Source: Acidisarcina polymorpha (lineage in GTDB: Bacteria; Acidobacteriota; Terriglobia; Terriglobales; Acidobacteriaceae). From it: DNA of 64,000 nucleotides. The notes beneath the pieces are model-generated. The model had not been told where the DNA came from. It saw only the letters and a program-made list of their open reading frames with translations, and did not search any database. The stretch spans positions 4,650,001 to 4,714,000 of the forward strand of contig NZ_CP030840.1 of NCBI RefSeq assembly GCF_003330725.1, written 5' to 3'. Below are positions 1 through 8,546 of the stretch, in pieces (the first letter of the stretch is position 1; each line of letters starts with the position of its first letter). The translations under genes were made by a program, and so were the position numbers.

Positions 1-957
1 GTCAAGGTCCGCATCCAGCCTCGGTTTTGGCGGTGTCGATTCGCATATCGCCCGCTCCAATTCCCCCATGCTGCCAGTCGGCTTGAAAGGCCTCAAGCCG
101 GTAAGCAACTGGTATAGAAGTATGCCAAGCTGGTAAGTGTCTGTCGCCGTGGTAATGGCTTGCCCGCGCACCTGTTCCGGGCTTGCGTAGTCCGGCGTCA
201 TCAACCGAGTCCCGTCGATTGTGTGTACACCCGGAAGGCCCTTTGCTCCTGGATCGAGAGCCTTGGCGATACCGAAGTCCAACAACTTGGGCTCACCCGT
301 GGCCGTAACGAGGATGTTGTCCGGCTTCAGGTCGCGATGAACTACTAGGTGCTGGTGCGCGTAGTCCACCGCTCTAGCCACGATGACCATAAGTCGCACC
401 CGCGCGCGACGATCAAGCGCCGCATCGGCGCAGAAGATGTCGATCGGCTTGCCGGGAACGTACTCCATGACGACAAACGGAAGCCCATCGGTTGTCGTAC
501 CCCCGTCAAGAAGCCGTGCAATGTGCGGGTGGTCGAGGTTCGCCAGTATCTGACGTTCGCTTAGGAATCGCTCCCGAAAGTCGCCGGTTGACAAACTGAT
601 CGCAGCCACCTTGATGGCTACATCTTTCTCATACTCGGCGTCGTCACGAGTGGCTCGATATACAACTCCCATACCGCCCCGGCCAAGGATTGCGGTGATT
701 CGATAAGGGCCTACGCGTCCACCCAAAGCTGGGAGCGAAACGTCCAGAGTTTGACTCGCGGCCGCCCCAACCAACTCGCCTAGCTTTGTTCCGGCCTCAA
801 ACGAAGCAATGAGTGATTCCACTCGGAGGCGCACATCGGGGGTTTCCACGCAAGCCTGCTCGAGATAGTTCGAGCGCTCCTCACCGTGCAATTCCACGGC
901 GGCATCGAAGATCTCTTGCAGGCGAATCCAATCTCGGGATGTTAAAAGCGTCGGCAC
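1..957 (-). CDS. Serine/threonine protein kinase, Hanks type (3' end beyond window)
   Basis: Kinase expected to phosphorylate Ser/Thr residues of partner proteins in the cytoplasm. Only the first 319 codons are present; the gene runs off the left edge. The complement shows the glycine loop GRGGMGVV (about residues 92-99), the ATP lysine in VAIK (116), the catalytic loop HRDLKPDN (207-214), DFG (227-229) and the activation-segment motif YASPEQV. About 80 residues precede the kinase fold, as in many acidobacterial Pkn proteins. The start is a GTG at 957: the in-frame codon two positions upstream is TAG, so no longer form is possible. The start lies about 110 bases beyond the hairpin that follows the neighbouring large gene, so the kinase probably has its own promoter. 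Any sensor or TPR part C-terminal to the kinase is not visible. Confidence 0.9.
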   Translation of the reverse strand, partial: MPTLLTSRDWIRLQEIFDAAVELHGEERSNYLEQACVETPDVRLRVESLIASFEAGTKLGELVGAAASQTLDVSLPALGGRVGPYRITAILGRGGMGVVYRATRDDAEYEKDVAIKVAAISLSTGDFRERFLSERQILANLDHPHIARLLDGGTTTDGLPFVVMEYVPGKPIDIFCADAALDRRARVRLMVIVARAVDYAHQHLVVHRDLKPDNILVTATGEPKLLDFGIAKALDPGAKGLPGVHTIDGTRLMTPDYASPEQVRGQAITTATDTYQLGILLYQLLTGLRPFKPTGSMGELERAICESTPPKPRLDADLD

Positions 958-1065
958 AGCCTACTCGCCCATTATCATACCCCTCGATTGCTTGGATGGA
1001 CTGGCCGACCACAGCATGTGCAGGAAGAGAACTGGCGATTTATCAATGTTCACCGCAAAAGCAAC

Positions 1066-1095
1066 AAGGCCCTTAACCTGAAAGGCAAGGGCCTT
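1066..1095 (-). terminator. Hairpin terminator after the NHL/MBG gene
   Basis: Perfect 9-bp inverted repeat AAGGCCCTT (1066-1074) and AAGGGCCTT (1087-1095) with a 12-base loop. On the minus strand it is followed by a short T-rich run (GTTGCTTTTG). It begins directly at the second stop codon (1096-1094) that would end the NHL/MBG gene if the TAA at 1189-1187 were read through, which suggests that this was the ancestral gene end. Confidence 0.65.
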
Positions 1096-1186
1096 ACTGC
1101 TTTTCGTTCGATCGCACGCAGACAAGTGTCGCGAAGAACCCAAACTGCGTAACAGCCAACGTGCCATTCACAAGATGGAGCCACGC

Positions 1187-4100
1187 TTACTTTGGTGAGG
1201 GATGGGATCCTTGCGTGATGTCGGTTGAATAAGTGCCTGGAGCCAAGCCGATTGCTCCCGGTGTAGTTTGCGATGGATCGCCGGATACAACCGTAGGATC
1301 ATCCCCATCGGTTAGTCCGGTGATCGTGTAAGTGGAGGTAGATGCCGGGGCCAGATACGTGTTGCTCACGTTATTCGCAGAGACCATCAGTGGCGTCGCT
1401 GTTCTCGACGCTGCGGCTGCGGTTCCCGTCGCAGTGAAGCTTGTGCTTAGTTTGGTTCCGGTGACCGTCGCCGTTGCTATCAGGCTTCCTACGGCGGTTG
1501 GTGTCGCGGTCACCGAGGCGATGCCCGAGACAAGTGTGGTCGAGGTTTTGCTGGAGAATTTCATACCGGTAGAGGTGTAGGTGATCGGTACACCCCCTAG
1601 AGGCTGACGAAGGGTTCCCACAACAAGCGATTTCAGCGGGTTAACAAAGGCTGTGCCTTGGGGAGAAGATTGGTAAAGGCCTGAGTAAACCGTGACTGCA
1701 GCTGGTGTATCAATAATCAATACCCCTGGCTCATAAACGACTGTGTAGCTTGCCGGTATCACCAGCGTCCCCTTGCTAGCGGAGATGGAATAGAAGCCAA
1801 CTGGTGACCCCACATGTGCTGTCGCCGTCAAGACCGGTGTGCCGGTGACGGTGTCGCCGTTAACAAGTCCTGTAATGAGGTATTGCGTGAGCGGGAAGGC
1901 CTCGTTCAACTCCCACGCGAACGTCGTGGCAGTCACTTTCAAAGTCACCTTAGTGCCCGTCTCGTTGAAGGTAGCGGGCTTGGTCACGCCGGTGACCTTC
2001 GCCGTCGCGGTGACGCTGCCAACCCCAGCAGCGCTCGCCATGACAGATGCGTATCCGCTGGCATTAGTGAGCACCGTCGAGGAAGCGAATTTGACACCAG
2101 TGCCCGTGAAACTTACAGTCGCATTCGCCACTCCCGCCCCCGAGCTGTCCTGCACGAGCACGCGCAGAGGCGCTGCAAACCCGGCTCCATATGCTGCAGT
2201 TTGGCCCGAGCCGCCCACGTTGGTAATTGTTGTCGCAACATCCGTGCCTGTGCCCTTCAGCCCGATCAAAGTCGTGTCAGGATTGGCGTTGGACGCGAGC
2301 AAGTCGGAGCTGGCCAACGGCCCGGCCAGCGTGGGCTTAAAGCTGAAACTGAGTTCGCAATTGAACCCTGGTTCGAGCCAGAGTACCTCGGTGCAATCTG
2401 TGCCCGACCCTGTATAGGGGACCTGAGCGAAATTCGTACCGTTGGTCAATCCGCCGGCAGCCACCAGTGGAGCATTACCCACATTTGCAATCTGTACCGA
2501 CTTCGGACTATCGGCGCTCGTCGCGCCCACATGTGTCGATGCGAAGCTTAATGTCGGAGCTTGGGTGCGAGTGATTTTCAGGATGCGGCCGTTCCCGGAA
2601 TCCGCCACAAACACGTTGCCGATTGCGTCCAGAGCCACGCCACAGGGATTTAGAATGCCCTTTCCAAGATTCACTTGGGGTCCTCCGTTCACCGGAACTT
2701 CGACCACAGCATTGATATCTGAATCGCCCACGTATGCATTGCCTGCTGCATCCACGGCCAGGCCGCAGGGTTTGATGAAGCCACTGCCGATAACGGTTGA
2801 GACGCCAGTGCTTATCGTCAATTTCCAGACCTTCGGGTTGGTTACACCTGGCCCATCGATGGCATACACATTCCCTTCGCTATCCACGGTAACCGATTGC
2901 GGTGTTGTCCAGTTGCCAGCCACAATCGACGCATAGCCGCTCAGAGGCGCCACCTTGACGACACGATTGTTGTCCGCGTCCGCGATGTAGACATTCCCCG
3001 CATTGTCCAACGCCACGGCAAGCGGATTTGCTAAGTTGTTCCCCAGGTGGAACTGCGTTCCATCGGGCGCCACCTTGACTACCTGGTTGCCATCGGAGTC
3101 TGCGATGTAGACGTTGCCTTGAGCGTCGACTGCCACTGCGACTGGAGTTATCAAAAAGCTACCGATAGCCTTCGAGGGGCCACCGCCTGCTGGGAACTCC
3201 ACAACATTATGCGCCGCTGGGTTTGCGACAAACACGTTGTCTGCGCCATCGACAGCAATTGCCTTGAGACCTTTCCCCATACCAACGGTACTCTGCACCG
3301 CAGAGTTGAAAACGACCTGCGGTCCAACGCCCAAACCGTAGACGTTTGTACTCGACTGCACCTTCCCGCTCGAGTCCAATAGTTGCATCACCGCGCTGCG
3401 CGATCCGCTGTATTTCGGCGAGAAGGTCACGTTGAGTGGACATCCAGACCCGGCGCATGTGTTGCCAGGGTAGTTGGCTACGAAATCCTTATTCGGCACT
3501 CCACCCGACATGAACCGAACACCCGGCGTAATCGCTCCTGGGGTACCTAACCATAGCGTTTGCGTTGCGTTGCACGCGGATACCGAGGTCCAACCCGGAA
3601 CGCAGATCTCCGCCGATCCAAAATTCACGGAGGCTCGCTGAGTCGTTGCCACAAAATAAATTTCATTGCCGCCATCCGTAGCTGCGAACGTTAGATCTCC
3701 CTTCATATCTACCGCGATGCCCTCGGTTGGCACTACTTCAGGACCATAGTAGCCCGGCGAGTTGAGCACACTGTATGCCACGATCGGAGTCGAACTACCT
3801 GCCGGAATCTCGTCAATCTCGTTGCCGTTGTTGTAGAACAGATTTCCGGCTAGGTCGGTCGCAATTCCCCAGGCGGCGCTGAGTCCGGTCACCAGAGTCG
3901 TTTGCGTGGTGCTGTAGGCGGGCAATTCAGTAATCGTGCCTTGGTCCGAGTCCGTGACATACACATTCCCTAAGGGGTCAATCGCAATGCCGCTGGGTGA
4001 GATTAGTCCGTTGAAATTCAATTGAACGCGCGTGCCGCTCCCTCTCCCCACCATGAAAACGCCGGAAGCACCCGTAAAGTTGACGTTTGCCTCCACCACA

Positions 4101-4576
4101 TACACATCCCCAGCGAGGTCAACCGCGATTGCAACAGGGCTTATCCAGCCGGATGCAACAGTGCTCTGCGCGCCGCTTGGCGTCAATCTGATGATCGAAC
4201 TCGTCGACTGCCCGCCATAGCCTACAGAATCATTCGCGATGTAGAGGTTTCCGGCTCCGTCCACTGCGATGCCCAGCGGATTGCTTACGCCCTTCACATT
4301 CACTGGAGCCAACTGGTTGCTGCCTGCGGGAAGCTCCACAACCGAACCCAGGCTGCTATTGGCCAGGAACAGGTTCCCGGCCTGATCGACCGCCATGGAT
4401 TCGAGGGTGGGTTGAGAGGTTTCAGTTGCGGGGAGAATTTGCGCTGAACTAAACGCAAAAGTTGGTGTCTGTGCCGTCAAAGGAGAACTCGCGGCACACA
4501 GCATAATACCGCCCAACATGACAGCTATTTTGTGTGACACCTCAGAGATGCGGCGAAGAGCTGTTTGGAGAGTCAT
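1187..4576 (-). CDS. Secreted NHL-repeat protein with Ig-like and MBG domains
   Basis: Exported protein of 1129 residues, probably surface or periplasmic; no enzymatic function is visible. A signal peptide (hydrophobic stretch near residues 17-35, ending SPLTAQ) is followed by two blocks of NHL-type beta-propeller repeats (recurrent IAVDxxGNxYVAD, about residues 60-330 and 430-690). Next come a choice-of-anchor-D-like domain (FASTHVGATSADSPKSVQIA), Ig-like modules and MBG-type domains (YLITGLVNGDTV and YTITGLTDGDDPT). The last MBG domain is cut short by TAA, although the conserved VNGTLAVT strand continues in the same frame downstream of the stop. First of three large same-strand exported-protein genes. 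Family members are thought to mediate adhesion or extracellular binding; the ligand is unknown. Confidence 0.85.
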   Translation of the reverse strand: MTLQTALRRISEVSHKIAVMLGGIMLCAASSPLTAQTPTFAFSSAQILPATETSQPTLESMAVDQAGNLFLANSSLGSVVELPAGSNQLAPVNVKGVSNPLGIAVDGAGNLYIANDSVGYGGQSTSSIIRLTPSGAQSTVASGWISPVAIAVDLAGDVYVVEANVNFTGASGVFMVGRGSGTRVQLNFNGLISPSGIAIDPLGNVYVTDSDQGTITELPAYSTTQTTLVTGLSAAWGIATDLAGNLFYNNGNEIDEIPAGSSTPIVAYSVLNSPGYYGPEVVPTEGIAVDMKGDLTFAATDGGNEIYFVATTQRASVNFGSAEICVPGWTSVSACNATQTLWLGTPGAITPGVRFMSGGVPNKDFVANYPGNTCAGSGCPLNVTFSPKYSGSRSAVMQLLDSSGKVQSSTNVYGLGVGPQVVFNSAVQSTVGMGKGLKAIAVDGADNVFVANPAAHNVVEFPAGGGPSKAIGSFLITPVAVAVDAQGNVYIADSDGNQVVKVAPDGTQFHLGNNLANPLAVALDNAGNVYIADADNNRVVKVAPLSGYASIVAGNWTTPQSVTVDSEGNVYAIDGPGVTNPKVWKLTISTGVSTVIGSGFIKPCGLAVDAAGNAYVGDSDINAVVEVPVNGGPQVNLGKGILNPCGVALDAIGNVFVADSGNGRILKITRTQAPTLSFASTHVGATSADSPKSVQIANVGNAPLVAAGGLTNGTNFAQVPYTGSGTDCTEVLWLEPGFNCELSFSFKPTLAGPLASSDLLASNANPDTTLIGLKGTGTDVATTITNVGGSGQTAAYGAGFAAPLRVLVQDSSGAGVANATVSFTGTGVKFASSTVLTNASGYASVMASAAGVGSVTATAKVTGVTKPATFNETGTKVTLKVTATTFAWELNEAFPLTQYLITGLVNGDTVTGTPVLTATAHVGSPVGFYSISASKGTLVIPASYTVVYEPGVLIIDTPAAVTVYSGLYQSSPQGTAFVNPLKSLVVGTLRQPLGGVPITYTSTGMKFSSKTSTTLVSGIASVTATPTAVGSLIATATVTGTKLSTSFTATGTAAAASRTATPLMVSANNVSNTYLAPASTSTYTITGLTDGDDPTVVSGDPSQTTPGAIGLAPGTYSTDITQGSHPSPK

Positions 4577-5018
4577 CGAGATCCATCCTTTGAATTACGG
4601 AGTCGGACAAATTGGGGGAAGTCTCCGCCAGCTCAATTCTTAGCGGCCCCTGAACTTGCCTGCACTCCCTAATGCGCCAGCGCCGACAAAACTCTATCAC
4701 TCGTGACAAAAACGCTCCTTATCGACATCGCTTCGTTGTACCGATCAAGTTCCCGGCTGAATTTGCAATACCCTAGTCGGATGATGCAGCAGTGCTCAGA
4801 CGGCAGATGGAGTCCGCTTCCGCGACAGTTAATCTGCGCCTCCGGCGCCTTAAGCCACCTCCTCGCGCAACTAATCGGCGACAGTGCGAAAGGCCAATGC
4901 TAGTTGAGCGAATTGTCCACACGCGATCGACGAGTGTGCTTGTAGGATTAGCCGGTTTATCGGACAAAAGGAGCCGGCTTAGTGGCCGGCTCCGGAAAAA
5001 CGCCCTACTAGCCAGGAG
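4577..5018. other. Intergenic spacer with terminator and upstream region of the NHL gene
   Basis: No coding sequence is supported here. The segment next to 4576 must hold the promoter of the NHL/MBG gene; I could not pick reliable -35/-10 boxes. The other end holds the terminator of the FG-GAP gene, listed separately. Short open frames here lack coding character. Confidence 0.6.
4970..4993 (-). terminator. Intrinsic terminator after the FG-GAP gene
   Basis: Inverted repeat GGAGCCGGC (4970-4978) and GCCGGCTCC (4985-4993) with a 6-base loop. It starts about 25 bases past the stop codon of the minus-strand gene and is followed on that strand by CTTTTG. Confidence 0.75.
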
Positions 5019-8000
5019 CTAATTCACGGTAAGAGAAACCGTCGTCGTCTGTGCGGCGGCCGTACTGCCAGTGGCCGGTGTGGCCGACACGGTAATGGTG
5101 TAGCTGCCTGGGGTCACGGTCAGGGCCGACGAATTCTTGGGATTGCCACCGCCACCGCAACCAGCCATGAAAGCACCGATCCAGAGCAACGCAACGAGCC
5201 CGAGCGCCGACGAGATGTGGAGGCGTCGGCGGCGGAGGAACAAGACGCCGCAGAGGGCTGCTAGGCTTGCTCCGGTAGCGGGAACCTGCCAGGGTGAGGG
5301 AACGCTCTGCAACTCGGCATGCGTTGCGGAGGTTCCAATGAGCAGTGTCGCTACGGATGAACCGCCAGCCGTCAGCATCGCGCTACCCGGGTTAACCGTG
5401 CAAGTGCCGTTCGTTGGCATGCCCGAGCAACTGAGGGTGACCGCTCCGCTGAAGCTCGCGTTGGCCGTGAGATTCAGTGTAACCACGCCCTGCGATCCAC
5501 CCGTGACGGTTACCTTAGCCGGCGTTCCAGTGAGGGTAAAGGCAGGCGGCAGCGCAGCAACCGTGATCGACGACGAGGCCGATGTAACGGGGTTATAGTT
5601 CGTGTCTCCCGCATATACTGCGCTTATGGTATGCGTACCGATGGCCAGCGCAGCCGGCGAGTAGGTCGCCGCACCGGAGCTGAGCGAGGCCGTACCGAGC
5701 AGTGTCGTTCCATCGTAGAACGAGATGGAGCCAGTCGCTGCAGGACGACCTGCCAGGCCCGCCTTGACGGTGGCGGTCAACATGGTCGAATCGCCGAAGT
5801 TGATCAACGACCCCGATGAGGTCAGCGCGAGAGAAGAGCCGCCTTGGCCGATAAAGAGCGCCGGCCCATATCCGGTCTCGGTCATCACGTCCATTGCGTT
5901 GTCGTCGTAGAAGCTTCCCACCAGCGGCAAGGTGCTGCCGAGGGTCTGGAGCTGGTTGTACGGGCCCGTGAACTGGCCATTGCCGAGTCCGATGTAAGTG
6001 ACCATCCCAAAATTTTCTACGGGTTGGCCATCTGTCTCATACAGGCAGGCGACGATGTCGGGAATGCCGTCGTTGTTCATATCGGCTACCTGCATTCCGT
6101 AGAAGAAGTCGCCCATGGTGACCGTGGACGGCAGATTGAAGGTGCCGTCTCCGTTGCCGGTGATGGTCACAATGCCGCCGGTGGTGACGTCACTGCCGGC
6201 AACCTCTTCTGCGCTGAGCACAATGTCGAGCTTGCCGTCTCCGTTGATGTCGGCCGTCGCCACATTGCTGATGACATAGCTGCTCTCGATCACCGAGCTC
6301 TGACCGAAGGTCCCATCTCCGTTCCCGGGAGCATAGGAGAGTTGATATCCGGAGCCGTTGACGAATGGAACATCGTTGATCAGCATGTCGAGCTTGCCAT
6401 CGCCATTGATGTCGGCAAGCGTCAAGCTGTAGAGTTCGGTACCGAATTGCATAAATACGGGCTTGGCGAAGGTACCGTCTCCATTGCCCAGCGCCACCCA
6501 GTATCCTGAAGGGCCGCCGGAGAGAGAGCCGCAGGCTGCATCGCTACCGTATGGGATAACCAGGTCGACTTTGCCATCGCCGTTGATGTCGCCGGCCGCG
6601 CCGTAGTAGACAGGGCAGGCCTCAGTGCCAATGCCGATCGACGCGGGTGTGCCGAAGGTTCCGTCTCCTTTGGAGAGCGCAACCAGAACATCGCCCGTTG
6701 AGGTCGCGTAGGCGAGGTCGGTCAAGCCGTCTCCGTTGAGGTCGGCTTGGATGGGTTGAATATACTGGAGGTCTGAAGGCAGCCCACCGGCAAGCGATTG
6801 CACCGAGGTGAAGTTTCCCTTGCCGTCATTCACTCCGGTATAGAGCTGCGAAATAAAGGTAGTTGAATTCTGGTACAGAAACAGCGGGCTCTGATATCCG
6901 GACTTGGTGTAGTTTCCGCTCGCTACCAGCTCCGTCGAAATTGCCTGCGGATCGTTGTTGGCTGTCACAACCGGCGCTCCGGGAAAGTTCGTGCCGTTGC
7001 CGAAGAACAGCGAGACCTGTACGTAGGTGGCTCCGAGCAACGCGAGATCCTGCTTGCCGTCGCCGTTGAAGTCCCCCGCCAACAGCGAATTGTAGCCGGC
7101 CGGATCGATAACGTATTGGTTGCTGGCAGTCGGCGCGGCGAAGGTTCCGTCGCCGTTGCCGAGCAATATGCCGAGGGTGCCGCCCGCGGTCACGAAGTCC
7201 GGCTTGCCATCGCCGTTCACGTCTAGAATTACCGTCGATGCCGGGCCGACGATCGCGGCGTCTGAACTCGTGACGGGCGCGCCAAAGGTTCCGTCGCCAT
7301 TACCGGGGGCAACATAGAGAGTGCCGTCCAGCTCGGAGAGGACGTCGACCTTGCCATCGCCGTTCACATCCGCCAGAGAGACGCCGCTGCTATTGAAGAA
7401 CGGTCCGAAGGGGCCGGTAAGCGCCGCTGCCGAAATGGCCTGTGTCGCCCCAAAGATCGAAAAGGTTCCATCGCCGTTGCCGAGCACGGTCATCACAACC
7501 AAGTTGCCGGTGCTGCCGGTATTCTCGGGCAGCCCCAGAGCAAGGTCTATCTTGCCGTCGCCATTTATATCTCCCATGGCCATACTCGCCGCCTGAAACA
7601 GCGATACCGAGGCTGGAATTGTGAGCTGCTGCACCTTGGCCGCGGAGGACTGGCCGAAGGTTCCATCTCCTGCGCCCAGCTGCACCTCCAGGGCGATCGT
7701 GGTGCTGGTGTTGGATTGCGCGATCGTGGTGTCGTAGATCAGGTCGGCCTTGCCGTCGCCGTTGACATCGGCTGCATACACCTGGCCGGCATAGCCGTAC
7801 GTCGTATCGAGCAGCGTGGTGACAGCGGCGTTGAACTGGCCGTTGCCAAGATTCAACCAGGTGATCACGGCATTGTTGATGTAGTCGAAGGCCACGATAT
7901 CCACTGCGCCATCGCCGTTCACGTCCACTGCATTCGCATTCAAGACGTTAGTCGTCGCCTGGTTCGGATTGAAGTAGCTCGTTGGAGCGCTCAGATTGCC

Positions 8001-8438
8001 CGCCCCGTCTCCTATCAGGATGTTGAGAGTCCCGTCTTCCTGCATAACGGCGATATCCGGCTTGCCGTCCTTATTGAAGTCGGCTTCCAATTCAACGGTA
8101 ACGCCGGTATCGAAGATGCCGGCGGCCAGCGATGCGGTGTTTCGCGCGGGGAAATTCGGCGCGTTTACGTAACCACCGAAGTTCGGCACCGTGACATCGG
8201 ATGTTGCATTCGGATGGATCGCGTCGACCCGAGAGCCCGAGTTTCCGTGTGCCTTGAGATAGGGGATCATCAACTGGTCTGCCGGTGTCTGGTAGCGCTT
8301 TTGAAGAGCCGTGACCGGAGGGGTCTTGGTCTTCAGCGGCGCCGGCTGCGCTTGCCGCTGAGAGAAGGCGATACTTGAGCAACCGATCGTAATCAACGTA
8401 ACCGCCGTTCGAGCGCCGGCAGGGAGAAATCGCAGCAT
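5019..8438 (-). CDS. Secreted FG-GAP/VCBS-repeat protein with Ig-like C-terminus and membrane hairpin
   Basis: Exported protein of 1139 residues. After an N-terminal signal (TAVTLITIGCSSIAFSQ) there are about a dozen FG-GAP/VCBS repeats with the calcium-binding signature DxNxDGxxD (for example VDVNGDGAVD and ADINGDGKLD), predicted to form a beta-propeller. An Ig-like domain 3 repeat follows (GSISFYDGTTLLGTASL ... VYAGDTNYNP). The C-terminus is unusual: an Ig-like domain whose last strand (GSYTITVSATPA ... TTTVSLTVN) is separated from the rest by two hydrophobic helices flanking RRRR (about 1069-1072) and a lipobox-like GCGGGG (Cys about 1094). The same layout occurs in the sedolisin encoded upstream. 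The function is inferred to be surface binding or adhesion; no enzyme motif is seen. Confidence 0.85.
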   Translation of the reverse strand: MLRFLPAGARTAVTLITIGCSSIAFSQRQAQPAPLKTKTPPVTALQKRYQTPADQLMIPYLKAHGNSGSRVDAIHPNATSDVTVPNFGGYVNAPNFPARNTASLAAGIFDTGVTVELEADFNKDGKPDIAVMQEDGTLNILIGDGAGNLSAPTSYFNPNQATTNVLNANAVDVNGDGAVDIVAFDYINNAVITWLNLGNGQFNAAVTTLLDTTYGYAGQVYAADVNGDGKADLIYDTTIAQSNTSTTIALEVQLGAGDGTFGQSSAAKVQQLTIPASVSLFQAASMAMGDINGDGKIDLALGLPENTGSTGNLVVMTVLGNGDGTFSIFGATQAISAAALTGPFGPFFNSSGVSLADVNGDGKVDVLSELDGTLYVAPGNGDGTFGAPVTSSDAAIVGPASTVILDVNGDGKPDFVTAGGTLGILLGNGDGTFAAPTASNQYVIDPAGYNSLLAGDFNGDGKQDLALLGATYVQVSLFFGNGTNFPGAPVVTANNDPQAISTELVASGNYTKSGYQSPLFLYQNSTTFISQLYTGVNDGKGNFTSVQSLAGGLPSDLQYIQPIQADLNGDGLTDLAYATSTGDVLVALSKGDGTFGTPASIGIGTEACPVYYGAAGDINGDGKVDLVIPYGSDAACGSLSGGPSGYWVALGNGDGTFAKPVFMQFGTELYSLTLADINGDGKLDMLINDVPFVNGSGYQLSYAPGNGDGTFGQSSVIESSYVISNVATADINGDGKLDIVLSAEEVAGSDVTTGGIVTITGNGDGTFNLPSTVTMGDFFYGMQVADMNNDGIPDIVACLYETDGQPVENFGMVTYIGLGNGQFTGPYNQLQTLGSTLPLVGSFYDDNAMDVMTETGYGPALFIGQGGSSLALTSSGSLINFGDSTMLTATVKAGLAGRPAATGSISFYDGTTLLGTASLSSGAATYSPAALAIGTHTISAVYAGDTNYNPVTSASSSITVAALPPAFTLTGTPAKVTVTGGSQGVVTLNLTANASFSGAVTLSCSGMPTNGTCTVNPGSAMLTAGGSSVATLLIGTSATHAELQSVPSPWQVPATGASLAALCGVLFLRRRRLHISSALGLVALLWIGAFMAGCGGGGNPKNSSALTVTPGSYTITVSATPATGSTAAAQTTTVSLTVN

Positions 8439-8498
8439 GGAAAAGCCTCCTCAAACTTTCTTAGAACACTGCCAAATCGCAGAATTTCTTGGGTTGCG

Positions 8499-8530
8499 CC
8501 GCGAACCGAACGTGTGGCTTCGGTCCGCGG
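8499..8530 (-). terminator. Strong hairpin between the sedolisin and FG-GAP genes
   Basis: Arms CCGCGAACCGAA (8499-8510) and TTCGGTCCGCGG (8519-8530) pair over 12 bp with one G-U pair. The hairpin starts 17 bases after the sedolisin stop codon. No U-tract follows, so it may attenuate or stabilise the transcript rather than act as a complete intrinsic terminator. Confidence 0.5.
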
Positions 8531-8546
8531 GTCTACGGGAAATCCT

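Noticed and set aside
1814-2551. Long plus-strand frames opposite the NHL, FG-GAP and sedolisin genes
   Set aside because: They mirror the codon periodicity of the large minus-strand genes and have no domains of their own.
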